From an uncultured Verrucomicrobiales bacterium (GTDB lineage Bacteria; Verrucomicrobiota; Verrucomicrobiia; Verrucomicrobiales; Akkermansiaceae): a stretch of 64,000 bases of DNA. The notes beneath the pieces were generated by a model. It was not told the origin of the DNA. It was given only the letters and a program-made list of their open reading frames with translations, and did not search any database. The position numbers and the translations under genes were made by a program. Each line of letters starts with the position of its first letter. Position 1 is the first letter of the stretch. The stretch covers positions 1 to 64,000 of the forward strand of contig CALGZA010000018.1 in the NCBI GenBank assembly GCA_937934595.1, given 5' to 3'. This document shows positions 30,696 through 41,243 of this stretch, one piece after another.

Positions 30696-31409
30696 ATGAC
30701 TACAAAATCACCACAGACAGTACTAATCACAGGCGCTAACCGAGGCCTAGGATACGAGACCGCCAAAACACTCAAACAACTAGGACTCCGCGTCATCCTT
30801 AGCGCCAGAGATACTATCAAAGGGCAAGAAGCCGCAGATAAACTAGCCGTCGAGTTTTTACCTCTAGATGTCTCAAACACAACCAGCATCTCACAAGCCG
30901 CCAAAAAATATCAATCCCTATTTGGAAACACACTAGACATCCTCATCAACAACGCAGGCATCTTCCCAGACACTAACGATCAAGCATCCATCCTAGAAAC
31001 CTCCCCAGAACTCATCCACCAAGCCCTCCTAACAAACACCACCGGACCCATGCTAGTCACCCAGCACTTTCTCCCCTACCTAGAAAACAGCTCAGACCCA
31101 AGCAAAGCAAGAATCATCAACCTCTCATCTAAACTAGGACAGCTCAGCTCTATGCAAGCCACAGCTCCAGCCTACTCCATTTCTAAAACCGCACTAAACG
31201 CACTCACCCGCCAACAATCCGCAGCACTTGCCACTAAAAACATCTGCGTAAACGCCGTCTCACCCGGCTGGGTGCGAACAGACATGGGCGGAAAACATGC
31301 AGACCTATCAGTCACAGAAGGAGCAGACTCCATCATCTGGCTAGCCACCCAAGCACCCAGCACTCTAACCGGAGCATTCATCCGCAACCGAAAACAAATC
31401 GAATGGTAA
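30696..31409 (+). CDS. SDR family oxidoreductase
   Basis: VLITGANRGLGYETA; LINNAGIF; YSISKTALN. Confidence 0.95.
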   Translation: MTTKSPQTVLITGANRGLGYETAKTLKQLGLRVILSARDTIKGQEAADKLAVEFLPLDVSNTTSISQAAKKYQSLFGNTLDILINNAGIFPDTNDQASILETSPELIHQALLTNTTGPMLVTQHFLPYLENSSDPSKARIINLSSKLGQLSSMQATAPAYSISKTALNALTRQQSAALATKNICVNAVSPGWVRTDMGGKHADLSVTEGADSIIWLATQAPSTLTGAFIRNRKQIEW

Positions 31410-31527
31410 ACAACAACCACTATGCCAACATAGCCACCAAATTAAATAGCTCCATTACCACTACACCTAACATAAGAGACACCTCAGTTGCAGGTAGAAT
31501 AACCTACATCTCATCACACAGCCCCAC

Positions 31528-34500
31528 CTAGTCGAGGCCGTAATACCAAACCTTAATCCATAAATCCTTAAAATCTTTAGCTATAAGAATCAACATCGGC
31601 AACAAAACCAATGTAATCACAGTAGCAAACAAAATACCAAAGGCCAAAGACGCAGCCATAGGCTTCAAAAACTGAGCCTGAACTTCTGTCTCTAATAACA
31701 ACGGAGCCAAACCAAAAAATGTAGTAAGCGAAGTCAAAAGAATAGCCCTAAATCGATCCGCACCAGCATTCCGACAAGCATCTAACAAACTAGAACCCTC
31801 AGAACGGAGATCCGCTATCCTACAAACTAATACCAAAGAATCATTCACCACCACTCCTGATAGCGCTAGTATTCCAAATACAGAAAGAATAGAAACCGGA
31901 ATACCCATAATGTAATGACCCAACAACGCTCCAATAATCCCAAAAGGAATAACCGACATTATTATCAAAGGCTTCGCATAGCTCTTCAACGGAATCGCTA
32001 TCAATATATAAATGAAAAGAATCGAAGTAGCGAAACCAACCAACAATGACTTCATTGACTTCTCTCTCTGCTCAGCCTCACCACTCTGACTAATAGAAAT
32101 AGCCGGAAACTTCGCCTCCATCTCAGGAAAATACTCCTCCTCAAGCCGCTTCAAAATATCACCCGATGATGTCACCGCTTTATCCACAGAAGCCTCCACA
32201 GCCACCACACGCTTACTATCATACCTCTCTATCGTAGCCAGTGACTCAGAGTAGGTCGTATCAGCCACCACTGAAAACGGAATCGTTGTACCATCTTGCT
32301 TGCGCACTCGCATATTCCTCAGAGTCTCTATAGAACCTCGCTCCTCTATCGGATACCTTACCATCACCTTAACCTCATCTCTCCCCCTCTGAACCCGCTG
32401 CGCCTCTCTACCAAAGAAAGCATCCCTAACATTCCTAGCCAAATCCAACTTCGTAAGATCCGCCGCCTGCCCCTCAGGAGTAATACTGTAGAGTATCTCT
32501 GGCTTACCTGAATCAAAAGTATCATAAATATCAAAGACACCCGTATATCCAGAAATTACCTCCTTCAGATCATCAGCCGCAGCCTTTAGCTCCTCCAAGT
32601 TATCACTCTCCAAATTAATAACCAAGTCCCCTCCCGGAGGTCCTGCTCGTGACGACAATGTCAATGACCTAGCTCCAACTACAGAACCAATTGCTTTCCT
32701 CCATTCTTTTACGATCTGCTGCGTCGGAAGATTCTCTCGATCTGCTGAACGCGTTAACTCAGCAGCTATCGATGCCACCGTATTTGTAGATGCTGAAATC
32801 TGTATCTCCACAAAAGGATTCTCTCCGTGAGTCTCTTCATATTTCTCACCCAGACTTCTTGCAATTTTTGCAATCCTCTCAGCATTCCTATGCAGATACT
32901 CAACAGACTGACCCTGCTCCAATTGAAGTAAAACCGTAGCATTATCCTGATAAATATTCGGAAAAAAAACAAAGCGTAACTGCCCCGCAGGAAACAGTGA
33001 AATCACCAAAATAAAAATACCAACAAAAGCAGCAATTACAGCATATCGCCATGGAATTAAAAACCGAACAAACGGCCTATACACACCATCGATAAATGAC
33101 TGTAAAAAAACAGCTATCATTCGCTGAAACCTTGCCCAACCTCGCGTAAACCAGTTTCCAGGTTTTCGATGGACATCAATATGAGCCAAATGTGATGGCA
33201 AAATCAACTTCGACTCAATCAGTGAAAAAATAAGACAGAAAATAACCACACTAGCTATCTGCCCAAACACATTCCCCAACCGCCCACTAACCTGAGTCAA
33301 AGGCAAAAACGCAGCAACAGTCGTAATCACTCCAAAAGTCGCGGGCGTCACTACCTTACCCACGCCTCGCACAGTCGTGCGTAATGATGACTCCTTGTCA
33401 TCAGCATGTTCTCCCCTCTCTTTCTCAGAATATATCGACTCACCAATGACAATAGCATCATCCACAACAATACCCAGAACTACCAAAAAACCAAAAGCAG
33501 ATATGACATTCAATGATAGATCTATACCTGGTAATGGAAACAAGATCATTGCACCAGCAATAGATACAGGAATCCCAATCGCCACCCAAAAAGCCAATCG
33601 AAAATTTAGAAACACCATCAATATTCCCAAAACCAAAAGCACACCAAAACCACCATTAGAAACCAACAAATACAACCTATCTCTTATATTTGTAGCTCCA
33701 TCTAACCAGCCAGCTATACTCACCCCATCTGGCAAGCCAGAATACTCATCCACTATAAGCCTTGCTTGCTTCACTGCATCTACTATATCATCATTACCCT
33801 CCGTAATAATCTTAAGACTAACCGTAGGCTTACCCTTATATTGATTCAACATATTTTGATCAATAAATGCATCCCTCACCACAGCCACATCTCTAACATA
33901 TATCCTAACACCATCAGAATTAGTACGCACCACTATACCCTCAAAGTCTTTCTTCCTATATGCCTGATCCCTAGACCTAAGTGAAATATCACCACGCTTA
34001 GAACGCACCACACCACCACCTAGATCCACCGAATTATTAGTAATAGCATCCGCTAATTCAGAAAAAGTTAGATTATAATAACGGAGTTTATCCTCAGAAG
34101 GCTCAATAGATATCTCATAATCCCGTGACCCAAAAAGCTCCACCTTAGATATAGCTGGCTGCCTCAGCAACTTATCGCGCACCTTACGAGCTTCCTCCTT
34201 CAGCACAGCTTCAGGAGCATCTCCATACAGCTCCACCCACAGCACCACACTCTCCCTCTTCTTTTCCGTTACAACCGGCTTCTCTGCCTGCTCAGGAAAT
34301 GACGGTATAGCATCAATCTGAACTTTAACATCATCTAACAATTTCGAAATAGGATACTTCTCCTTAGCCTGAATGGTAATAATCGCTAAACTCTCTCCAC
34401 TTACAGAGCGCACATGCTCTATACCATCCACTCCCACGAGTGACTCCTCTATCTTTATAGCCACCCCTCGCTCCACATTCTCAGGTGTCCCTCCCCTGAT

Positions 34501-34668
34501 AGGAACCTTCACAACCACAGACTCAGAAGCAAACGCAGGAAAACCCTCTTTCCTAACCGTCAACGCACTAAAAATACCACCAGCAATAATCGTAAACATC
34601 AGTATGTTCGCCACTACAGGATTGTTAGCGAACCAACTTATATAAGGATGTTTTTTAAACGGAGACAT
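31528..34668 (-). CDS. Efflux RND transporter permease (AcrB family)
   Basis: 1046 aa, RND architecture: WFANNPVVANILMFTIIAGGIFS...VVDDAIVIGE...LALSGVVVNDSLVLV. Confidence 0.97.
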   Translation of the reverse strand: MSPFKKHPYISWFANNPVVANILMFTIIAGGIFSALTVRKEGFPAFASESVVVKVPIRGGTPENVERGVAIKIEESLVGVDGIEHVRSVSGESLAIITIQAKEKYPISKLLDDVKVQIDAIPSFPEQAEKPVVTEKKRESVVLWVELYGDAPEAVLKEEARKVRDKLLRQPAISKVELFGSRDYEISIEPSEDKLRYYNLTFSELADAITNNSVDLGGGVVRSKRGDISLRSRDQAYRKKDFEGIVVRTNSDGVRIYVRDVAVVRDAFIDQNMLNQYKGKPTVSLKIITEGNDDIVDAVKQARLIVDEYSGLPDGVSIAGWLDGATNIRDRLYLLVSNGGFGVLLVLGILMVFLNFRLAFWVAIGIPVSIAGAMILFPLPGIDLSLNVISAFGFLVVLGIVVDDAIVIGESIYSEKERGEHADDKESSLRTTVRGVGKVVTPATFGVITTVAAFLPLTQVSGRLGNVFGQIASVVIFCLIFSLIESKLILPSHLAHIDVHRKPGNWFTRGWARFQRMIAVFLQSFIDGVYRPFVRFLIPWRYAVIAAFVGIFILVISLFPAGQLRFVFFPNIYQDNATVLLQLEQGQSVEYLHRNAERIAKIARSLGEKYEETHGENPFVEIQISASTNTVASIAAELTRSADRENLPTQQIVKEWRKAIGSVVGARSLTLSSRAGPPGGDLVINLESDNLEELKAAADDLKEVISGYTGVFDIYDTFDSGKPEILYSITPEGQAADLTKLDLARNVRDAFFGREAQRVQRGRDEVKVMVRYPIEERGSIETLRNMRVRKQDGTTIPFSVVADTTYSESLATIERYDSKRVVAVEASVDKAVTSSGDILKRLEEEYFPEMEAKFPAISISQSGEAEQREKSMKSLLVGFATSILFIYILIAIPLKSYAKPLIIMSVIPFGIIGALLGHYIMGIPVSILSVFGILALSGVVVNDSLVLVCRIADLRSEGSSLLDACRNAGADRFRAILLTSLTTFFGLAPLLLETEVQAQFLKPMAASLAFGILFATVITLVLLPMLILIAKDFKDLWIKVWYYGLD

Positions 34669-34689
34669 CAGTAATCAATTATTAAATAT

Positions 34690-35850
34690 TTAATTCTTCT
34701 TCACTTCAGACTCTTCAGCCACTTCAACCACTTCCATACCCGGCTTATAATTACTCAGCGGCCGAGTAATCAGCTTTAAAGGAAACTTAACCCCTTCTCC
34801 TACTACCTTAACATAAGCCGAATACTTATCACTCTGTATACGCTCTACCTCCTGCTTGACCAATAAATGATCACCATCAACAAGCCAAATATACGTGTCA
34901 TTAACAAGTGCAGACTCAGGAACCTTTAAAGCATCTTTAATCTCAGCCACAGGGATCTCTATATTTACAAAACTACCCACAGGAAGCACCCCCACACTAT
35001 TAGTATAAGGATCACTCACCTCGCCAATCACATAACTCACTTGATTCTGCATATCCATCAGCGGCTCCATCCTCACTATCTCAGCATCCCACTTTAAACG
35101 AGCATCACTTGGACTCACCAGTGTAATAGCCAGAGACTCACCTGCCACCAACCGGATCCTCTCCATCTGATCAGCAGTCAGCGGAATGCGAACCTCCGCC
35201 TTCTCAGTTGCTATCAACGCACCCAAAGAACTTTGAACTCCCACATAACTCCCCAAGGAAGCAGAACGCTTCGTCACCACAGCATCATAAGGAACCACAA
35301 TAGTCGTCCGCTTGAGATCCACCTCAGCCTTTTCAATCGCTATCCGAGCAGCATCAACATTAGCCTCAGCCGCCGCCAATTGAGGCTTTCGTAATACAAA
35401 ATCAGACGCACTAGTAAGCGCCCTTCCTGATGCCACCCAGTCCGCCTTAGCCTGACCCGCACGCACCTCTTCCTCCGCTAATGCAGACTGCTGTAATATC
35501 AACTGTGCCTTCCGCGTTGCCAACTCAGACTGATAATCAGAATCATCTATCACAACCAAAGTCTCACCACTCTTCATCATCTCACCCACCTTAAATCGAG
35601 GCGATATATACTGAATTTTCCCACTCACCTCAGGCGTTAACTGAGTTTCAAAATAACTCTGCACCGTGCCATACCCTATCATCTTAGGACGGTAATTACC
35701 CAAAGACACCTCTACCGTATCAACAAGCGGCTTATAATCCACCTGCTTTTTAACCTTCTCCTCAGGCTTAGACTCTATCATCGCCTTACCTAACAGTAAG
35801 CAAAGCATAATAATAGCCAGCGAAACCATAATTCTAATAAAAATATTCAT
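34690..35850 (-). CDS. Efflux RND periplasmic adaptor subunit (MFP)
   Basis: LTPEVSGKIQYISPRFKVGEMMKSGETLVVIDDSDYQSEL; operon position. Confidence 0.95.
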   Translation of the reverse strand: MNIFIRIMVSLAIIMLCLLLGKAMIESKPEEKVKKQVDYKPLVDTVEVSLGNYRPKMIGYGTVQSYFETQLTPEVSGKIQYISPRFKVGEMMKSGETLVVIDDSDYQSELATRKAQLILQQSALAEEEVRAGQAKADWVASGRALTSASDFVLRKPQLAAAEANVDAARIAIEKAEVDLKRTTIVVPYDAVVTKRSASLGSYVGVQSSLGALIATEKAEVRIPLTADQMERIRLVAGESLAITLVSPSDARLKWDAEIVRMEPLMDMQNQVSYVIGEVSDPYTNSVGVLPVGSFVNIEIPVAEIKDALKVPESALVNDTYIWLVDGDHLLVKQEVERIQSDKYSAYVKVVGEGVKFPLKLITRPLSNYKPGMEVVEVAEESEVKKN

Positions 35851-35866
35851 AATGTTTTAATCTCTC

Positions 35867-37243
35867 TTAAAGCCCCTTTCCCAATGCCAAAGCCAATCGA
35901 ACTCGATTCTGAAATCTCAGCGCCTCAGTATTAATAAGTGATTCTTCTGTAGTAAATGACCGTCGCTGAGCATCCAGTAATGTTAAAATCTCCACCAACC
36001 CAGATTCATAATTCGCTCTCGTGCGTAACTCAGCACTCCGCGCCGCCTTCAAGGCCTTCTCATAAGACTCCTCTTGACTCTTAAGATAACGCTCAGACCC
36101 CAGAGCATCTTCTACCTCACGAAACGCCCCTAAAACTACAGCCCTATAATTACCCAGTGCCTGCTTAGCCCGCGCATTAGCAGCCCCTAGCTCAGACCGC
36201 CTGCTCCCACCATCCACCAAAGGCGCCGTCAAATTACCCGCGACAGACCATACATTAAACTCCCCTTTCACAATATCCCTAAGAAGGTTAGACCGCTGCC
36301 CATGGCTCGCAGTCAACTGAAAACGTGGATACAGATCCCTATGCGCCACCCTCATCCTAGCATCAGCCGCCAAAATCCGCGCATAAGCACTATGAATATC
36401 AGGCCTCCTCATCATCACATCAGATGGAATCCCCGCAGCCACACCCCTAGATAAAGACGGAAAATTCTTCACCCTCAACCCAGCTCTAGGATATCGCCCT
36501 GTTAGAGATGATAACAATCGCGCAGCCTGATCTCTAGCATCCTTCCTCTGCTCCACTTGTGCCTTCGTATTCTCCACATCCGTCCGCGAAAGATCTAAAT
36601 CACTCAAACTACCCGTGCCCGCCTCAAAACGCCGGTTCACCAACGAAACAGACTTCTCAAAGCTTTTCAACCGCCGCTCAGACAATGCCAGCAACCTCTC
36701 AGACGCAACCAAAGAAAAATAAGCCTGCATAGTCTGCGCAGCTATCGACTGCCGTGCAGCCTCATGATCAGCAGCAATAGCCGCCTGATCACTCTTCACC
36801 GCATTCACACCAGAACGTAACCGCCCCCAGACATCCAACTCCCACTGAACATCTAACAGCGCAGAATAGATACCCGTGTTGCGTCCATTACTCCTACTCC
36901 TCCCCAAAGAACCTCCCCCATTCACTGACAACATACCCGGAGCATAAGATTTCCTAGTATTAAAACCAGCCTCCTCCATCCTAGCCAAGCTAACCTGCAA
37001 ATCAGGATTTGACCTCAGCGCCTCTCTAACATAACCCTTTAAGTCACTATCTGAAAATAAAGAAAGTAATCCACTCGCCACCTCAGGCACAGGCGCTAAA
37101 CCAGCATCAAAACTCCCAGGCACATCAACCACCGCATCAGCACTCTCCACCATCGAATCAGGCTCAAGCGGAATAGAACTGCATGAATGAAACACAGAAA
37201 AAATAGGCAATACAATAACAGTAATAATCAGCTTGAAATTCAT
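35867..37243 (-). CDS. Outer membrane factor lipoprotein (NodT/TolC family)
   Basis: Lipobox SVFHSCSS; ALRSNPDLQVSLARMEEA; RPDIHSAYARILAADARM. Confidence 0.95.
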   Translation of the reverse strand: MNFKLIITVIVLPIFSVFHSCSSIPLEPDSMVESADAVVDVPGSFDAGLAPVPEVASGLLSLFSDSDLKGYVREALRSNPDLQVSLARMEEAGFNTRKSYAPGMLSVNGGGSLGRSRSNGRNTGIYSALLDVQWELDVWGRLRSGVNAVKSDQAAIAADHEAARQSIAAQTMQAYFSLVASERLLALSERRLKSFEKSVSLVNRRFEAGTGSLSDLDLSRTDVENTKAQVEQRKDARDQAARLLSSLTGRYPRAGLRVKNFPSLSRGVAAGIPSDVMMRRPDIHSAYARILAADARMRVAHRDLYPRFQLTASHGQRSNLLRDIVKGEFNVWSVAGNLTAPLVDGGSRRSELGAANARAKQALGNYRAVVLGAFREVEDALGSERYLKSQEESYEKALKAARSAELRTRANYESGLVEILTLLDAQRRSFTTEESLINTEALRFQNRVRLALALGKGL

Positions 37244-37249
37244 AACATA

Positions 37250-37876
37250 TCAACAGGGAACAGATTTAGGTATCACTTCCAAAGCAGCAAAAATCGCCTC
37301 TATCTGACCATCCACCAGAGATGTAATCTGCCTTTGCGTCGGCTTCTTCTTAAACAGATGATCCTTCGTCCCCACCGGACACTTCGAAATCATCGTAGCC
37401 ATAGAAATAAAAATACCAACTCCCCACCCCACAACCTCATCAGAATCAGTCCCCAAAAAATCAGCTAACACCTCAGATAAATACTTCAGCTCAAATTCCT
37501 CAACCTCTGTCAAAATCATCGCCACAGGTGAACCAGGAGTGTTAATAGTATTACTCATCATCCGATTAAAATGACCAGCACTACCCTCATCAAAGGAACG
37601 CATCAAAATCGCATGAGCTATCGCCGATACCTTATCCTTAGCAGCAGCATCATAAGCCAACGCACCCCTAATCGGATACACAGCCTCAGCATCCTCAAAA
37701 GCACGCCTCAATGCCGCCACAAAAAGCTGATCCTTAGAACCAAAATGATAATTCACCGCCGCTATATTAGCACCAGCTCCACGCACTATATCAGCTATCT
37801 TACCACCACGGTAACCCTCATACGCGAACACATCGATCGCACTCCTGAGTAACCTATCTTTAGCGTCCTGCTTCAT
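37250..37876 (-). CDS. TetR/AcrR family regulator with CerR-like C-terminal domain
   Basis: DRLLRSAIDVFAYEGYRGGKIADIVRGAGANIAAVNYHFGSKDQLF. Confidence 0.93.
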   Translation of the reverse strand: MKQDAKDRLLRSAIDVFAYEGYRGGKIADIVRGAGANIAAVNYHFGSKDQLFVAALRRAFEDAEAVYPIRGALAYDAAAKDKVSAIAHAILMRSFDEGSAGHFNRMMSNTINTPGSPVAMILTEVEEFELKYLSEVLADFLGTDSDEVVGWGVGIFISMATMISKCPVGTKDHLFKKKPTQRQITSLVDGQIEAIFAALEVIPKSVPC

Positions 37877-37984
37877 TCAGCAAACCCCTACAGACGCTCA
37901 CCCTAAAAATCAAATCATTTTTTCAAATATCCATTTTAATTCTGTGCAAGCAATTACCACCCACCTCAGCTAAACCACCCAAAC

Positions 37985-38680
37985 CTAAACCGCAATCTCA
38001 CTCATTCGCCCCCTGAGCAAAACACCCATATCACGCATCACAGACTCCGGTAAACCCAACTCAATACCCACACCCACAACATATTCAGGAACAGACTCCA
38101 AAAAACAATCAATCCGCTTCTGTAAATAATACTTACGCACCTCATTCATCATACCACCAGTAACACAATTCATCACTTGGTTCGACAAATCACCCATCTC
38201 ATCACCATACTCAGAAGCATGCAAGACAGATGACTTCACACTCGCAAGATGCATCTCACTCCATATAGAATGCGCCTCAGCCTCTACCTCCACTTCCCCA
38301 CGCAGCCTCAACAAATCCAAAAAACAACCCAACTTCTCCCTCACCACTACATCCAAAACCTCTCCCGCATGAACCTCCCCAGAACCACCAAGCCCAGCCA
38401 AAGACTCTATACACCCAAAAGCAAATGCCTTAAGCTCATTTTCAGAAACCTCATCTAATAAACGAACCTCCTCACCATCATCAAATACACCCCCCTCATA
38501 TACACCCTCATTACCAAAACCATAATTAGCTAACTTTTCCACCTTCGGCGACTTATCGACTAACTTCGCGCTAGAATACCGCCCCCGCTCACTAACTCCA
38601 CCCTGCGCACACCTCCCACTCGGAGATCCATTTAACTGGTAAGCATAGCGTAAAGGCATTCTTTGGTAACGTTTTCTCAT
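37985..38680 (-). CDS. Hypothetical protein
   Basis: 231 aa ORF, no recognised domain. Confidence 0.55.
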   Translation of the reverse strand: MRKRYQRMPLRYAYQLNGSPSGRCAQGGVSERGRYSSAKLVDKSPKVEKLANYGFGNEGVYEGGVFDDGEEVRLLDEVSENELKAFAFGCIESLAGLGGSGEVHAGEVLDVVVREKLGCFLDLLRLRGEVEVEAEAHSIWSEMHLASVKSSVLHASEYGDEMGDLSNQVMNCVTGGMMNEVRKYYLQKRIDCFLESVPEYVVGVGIELGLPESVMRDMGVLLRGRMSEIAV

Positions 38681-38932
38681 AAGATAAGTAAATTTGGTTT
38701 GTTCGAGTGACTAATATTTACCCTCACAAGCTAATTTTAACAACTCATCTCTAATAATATTTTTTAAAACATTATAAAATAAAGGGAAAAATTGCTAATT
38801 TAATTAAATTTGATTATCATTAAAAATTAAATAAATACGCTAAATAACGATTTTAAAGGAAAAAACACACCTCTAAATTACCCAAAACAACTAAAACTTG
38901 CTAATTTTTTTAAAAAATACTAACTTACCCCC

Positions 38933-39457
38933 ATGTCCGATATACACAACATCCGGAATCTCACACATTCACTCACAAACGTGCATGAAGAACTCAGCGT
39001 AGAACAATTAGAACTCTACCAAAAATTCATTACCAAATCCCTAGAATTCCGAAAAGCCGAAGAAGCCCTCCTCTCCGCAATGGACCTCGAGGACGGCGGA
39101 GACCAGAAAACATCAGACACCCTAAGAACCATCCGCAGATCACTAGACAACCCAAGCCACCGCCTCTCAGGCAGCGAGTGCGTCATACTAGCCTGCTTCT
39201 ACAAAGAGCTTGAAGGCGAAGAATATGTCGAAACAAAACGTATCAACATCTACCTCCACAGCTACAACCGCAAACCAGCAAACACGACCAAAATCGTAGA
39301 CAACCTCGAAAAGAAAAACCTCATCAAAATCAAAAGCGACGGACTACACTCACACAAAATGTACTCCCTCACCAAAGAAGGACAAAATAACGCCTGGAAC
39401 CTAATCGAACGCCTCAGCGACAGCAGTGGTAATGATAAATTAGCCGTAATGGAATAA
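38933..39457 (+). CDS. Putative winged-helix DNA-binding protein
   Basis: KIVDNLEKKNLIKIKSDGLHSHKMYSLTKEGQNNAWNLI resembles a MarR/PadR-type wing. Confidence 0.55.
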   Translation: MSDIHNIRNLTHSLTNVHEELSVEQLELYQKFITKSLEFRKAEEALLSAMDLEDGGDQKTSDTLRTIRRSLDNPSHRLSGSECVILACFYKELEGEEYVETKRINIYLHSYNRKPANTTKIVDNLEKKNLIKIKSDGLHSHKMYSLTKEGQNNAWNLIERLSDSSGNDKLAVME

Positions 39458-39479
39458 ACAACCTAACAAAAAACACCAC

Positions 39480-40823
39480 CTACTCCCCAAAACTGCTAAA
39501 CTTCTCATAAAAAACCGACCAGCACTCCAAGAACCCAGTAGCAAAAACCTCAGGTCGCAGCTTGATCCATTCATTCAGCTCATCCATCTCAAACCAAACC
39601 GCGTGCTCAACCTCACTGCAAGGAAACCTCAACGCACCATCATAACGTGCCACATAAAGGCCAATGTGCTCCCATCCAGTATTCTCACAAGGCCTTATCT
39701 GAGCAATATGCTGCACCTCAGTATCAATGCTTAACTCCTCTTTAAGCTCCCTAACAGCACAAGCATCATAACTCTCCCCAGACTCCAAATGCCCAGCAGA
39801 ACTACTATCCCACGCCCCCGGAAAATTATCCTTAAGAACACTCCTCTTCTGCAGTAAAACCTCCTTCTTTTTATTAAAAACAAGCACATGCACCGCCCTA
39901 TGTAATAAATGTTCAGCATGCACCACACTACGTTTTTCCTGCCTCACAACCACATCATCATCATCAACCACATCAAAAACCTCATCTCCACTCTGAGGTA
40001 AATCCCTCAACGGATGATCATCATACATCTGCGTAATCTTGATCCACTGATCCAGGCTAATCTCTTCAGCCCGCGCCGTCACCGGCAAGCCAAGCTCAGC
40101 AGAAACATCCTCCCAACAAGCCGTATCAGGTAACTGCTTCTTAACCTGCTTCCTCCTCTGAGAAAACCCCCTCCTCACCAACTCATCAAACAACCTCTTA
40201 TCATAAACCTCATCGCTCAACCGAGGAACACAAGTCATCACCGTAGAATCAATCAGCGGCCTAGGATGAAAAGCCTCTGGTGGCACCGTCTTCACCGGCT
40301 TACTCTCCCACTCACTCTGCATCCTCAATGATAAAACCCCATACGCCTTCGTCCCATGCTTAGCCACTATCCGGTCTATAAACTCCTTCTGCAGCATAAG
40401 AACAGCCCTAACCACAGGAGTCGGACTCTTCATAAAATTACGCATAATAGCCCCACCAGCACTATATGGTAAATTCCCTAAAAACTTTATCGGCGCATAC
40501 TTAAACAAACTCCTCACATCAAAACGAGCACCATCAAAATGATGAACCTCCACATCAGCCCTACCCTTGAACTTCTCCCCTAAATACTCCGCTAAACGCG
40601 CATCAAATTCAACCAGTATAACCCGCTTAACCTTACCAAGTAAATGCTCAGTCAGCGCCCCAGTCCCTGGCCCCACCTCCACCACAGTATCATCAGAACA
40701 CGGATCTAACTGATCCACTATCCAACGAGCCACATTCGCATCACATAAAAAATTCTGACCCAGCTTCTTACTCGGTATCACCCCATTCTGCTTAAGAACA
40801 TCTATAATCTCACTCGCTATCAT
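39480..40823 (-). CDS. rsmA: RsmA (KsgA) 16S rRNA dimethyladenosine transferase fused to C-terminal Nudix hydrolase
   Basis: KKLGQNFLCDANVARWIV...VVEVGPGTGALTEHLL...FLGNLPYSAGG; then Nudix box GHLESGESYDACAVRELKEELSI. Confidence 0.93.
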   Translation of the reverse strand: MIASEIIDVLKQNGVIPSKKLGQNFLCDANVARWIVDQLDPCSDDTVVEVGPGTGALTEHLLGKVKRVILVEFDARLAEYLGEKFKGRADVEVHHFDGARFDVRSLFKYAPIKFLGNLPYSAGGAIMRNFMKSPTPVVRAVLMLQKEFIDRIVAKHGTKAYGVLSLRMQSEWESKPVKTVPPEAFHPRPLIDSTVMTCVPRLSDEVYDKRLFDELVRRGFSQRRKQVKKQLPDTACWEDVSAELGLPVTARAEEISLDQWIKITQMYDDHPLRDLPQSGDEVFDVVDDDDVVVRQEKRSVVHAEHLLHRAVHVLVFNKKKEVLLQKRSVLKDNFPGAWDSSSAGHLESGESYDACAVRELKEELSIDTEVQHIAQIRPCENTGWEHIGLYVARYDGALRFPCSEVEHAVWFEMDELNEWIKLRPEVFATGFLECWSVFYEKFSSFGE

Positions 40824-40962
40824 TACCTACCCACCTAAACCCATAAACACAAAAACAGCGAGTCCATAAACAAAGTAAATCACACCTAAGTAATCAACCC
40901 CATTAACAAGACTCCCCTAAACTCGACTATACTCACCCCAAAACACCCCCTATCAGAAAAGA

Positions 40963-41160
40963 CTAATAAACAACATTAGCCTCTTCCTCACCCTTCTCCA
41001 GCTCCGTCTTCTCTGACCCCTCGTGACTAACCGTCAGCCCAGCAGAACGCGCCACAGCCTGCATCAAGCTACTCGGAAGGCGAGATGCACTATTCAAAAG
41101 AGAACAAGAAGGAAGAACAGCAAAACAAGCCGCCACAGCAATCAATTTAATATATTTCAT
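40963..41160 (-). CDS. Small lipoprotein
   Basis: MKYIKLIAVAACFAVLPSCSLL. Confidence 0.6.
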   Translation of the reverse strand: MKYIKLIAVAACFAVLPSCSLLNSASRLPSSLMQAVARSAGLTVSHEGSEKTELEKGEEEANVVY

Positions 41161-41243
41161 AAGCTAATTCACACTAACCACCCCCCACAACCCGGTCAAC
41201 TTGAAAAACAAGAACAAACCCAGCTCATCAACCAATAATAAAC

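Noticed and set aside
31528-37876. RND efflux operon with TetR regulator as unusual
   Set aside because: Gene order TetR-OMF-MFP-RND is ordinary for such systems.
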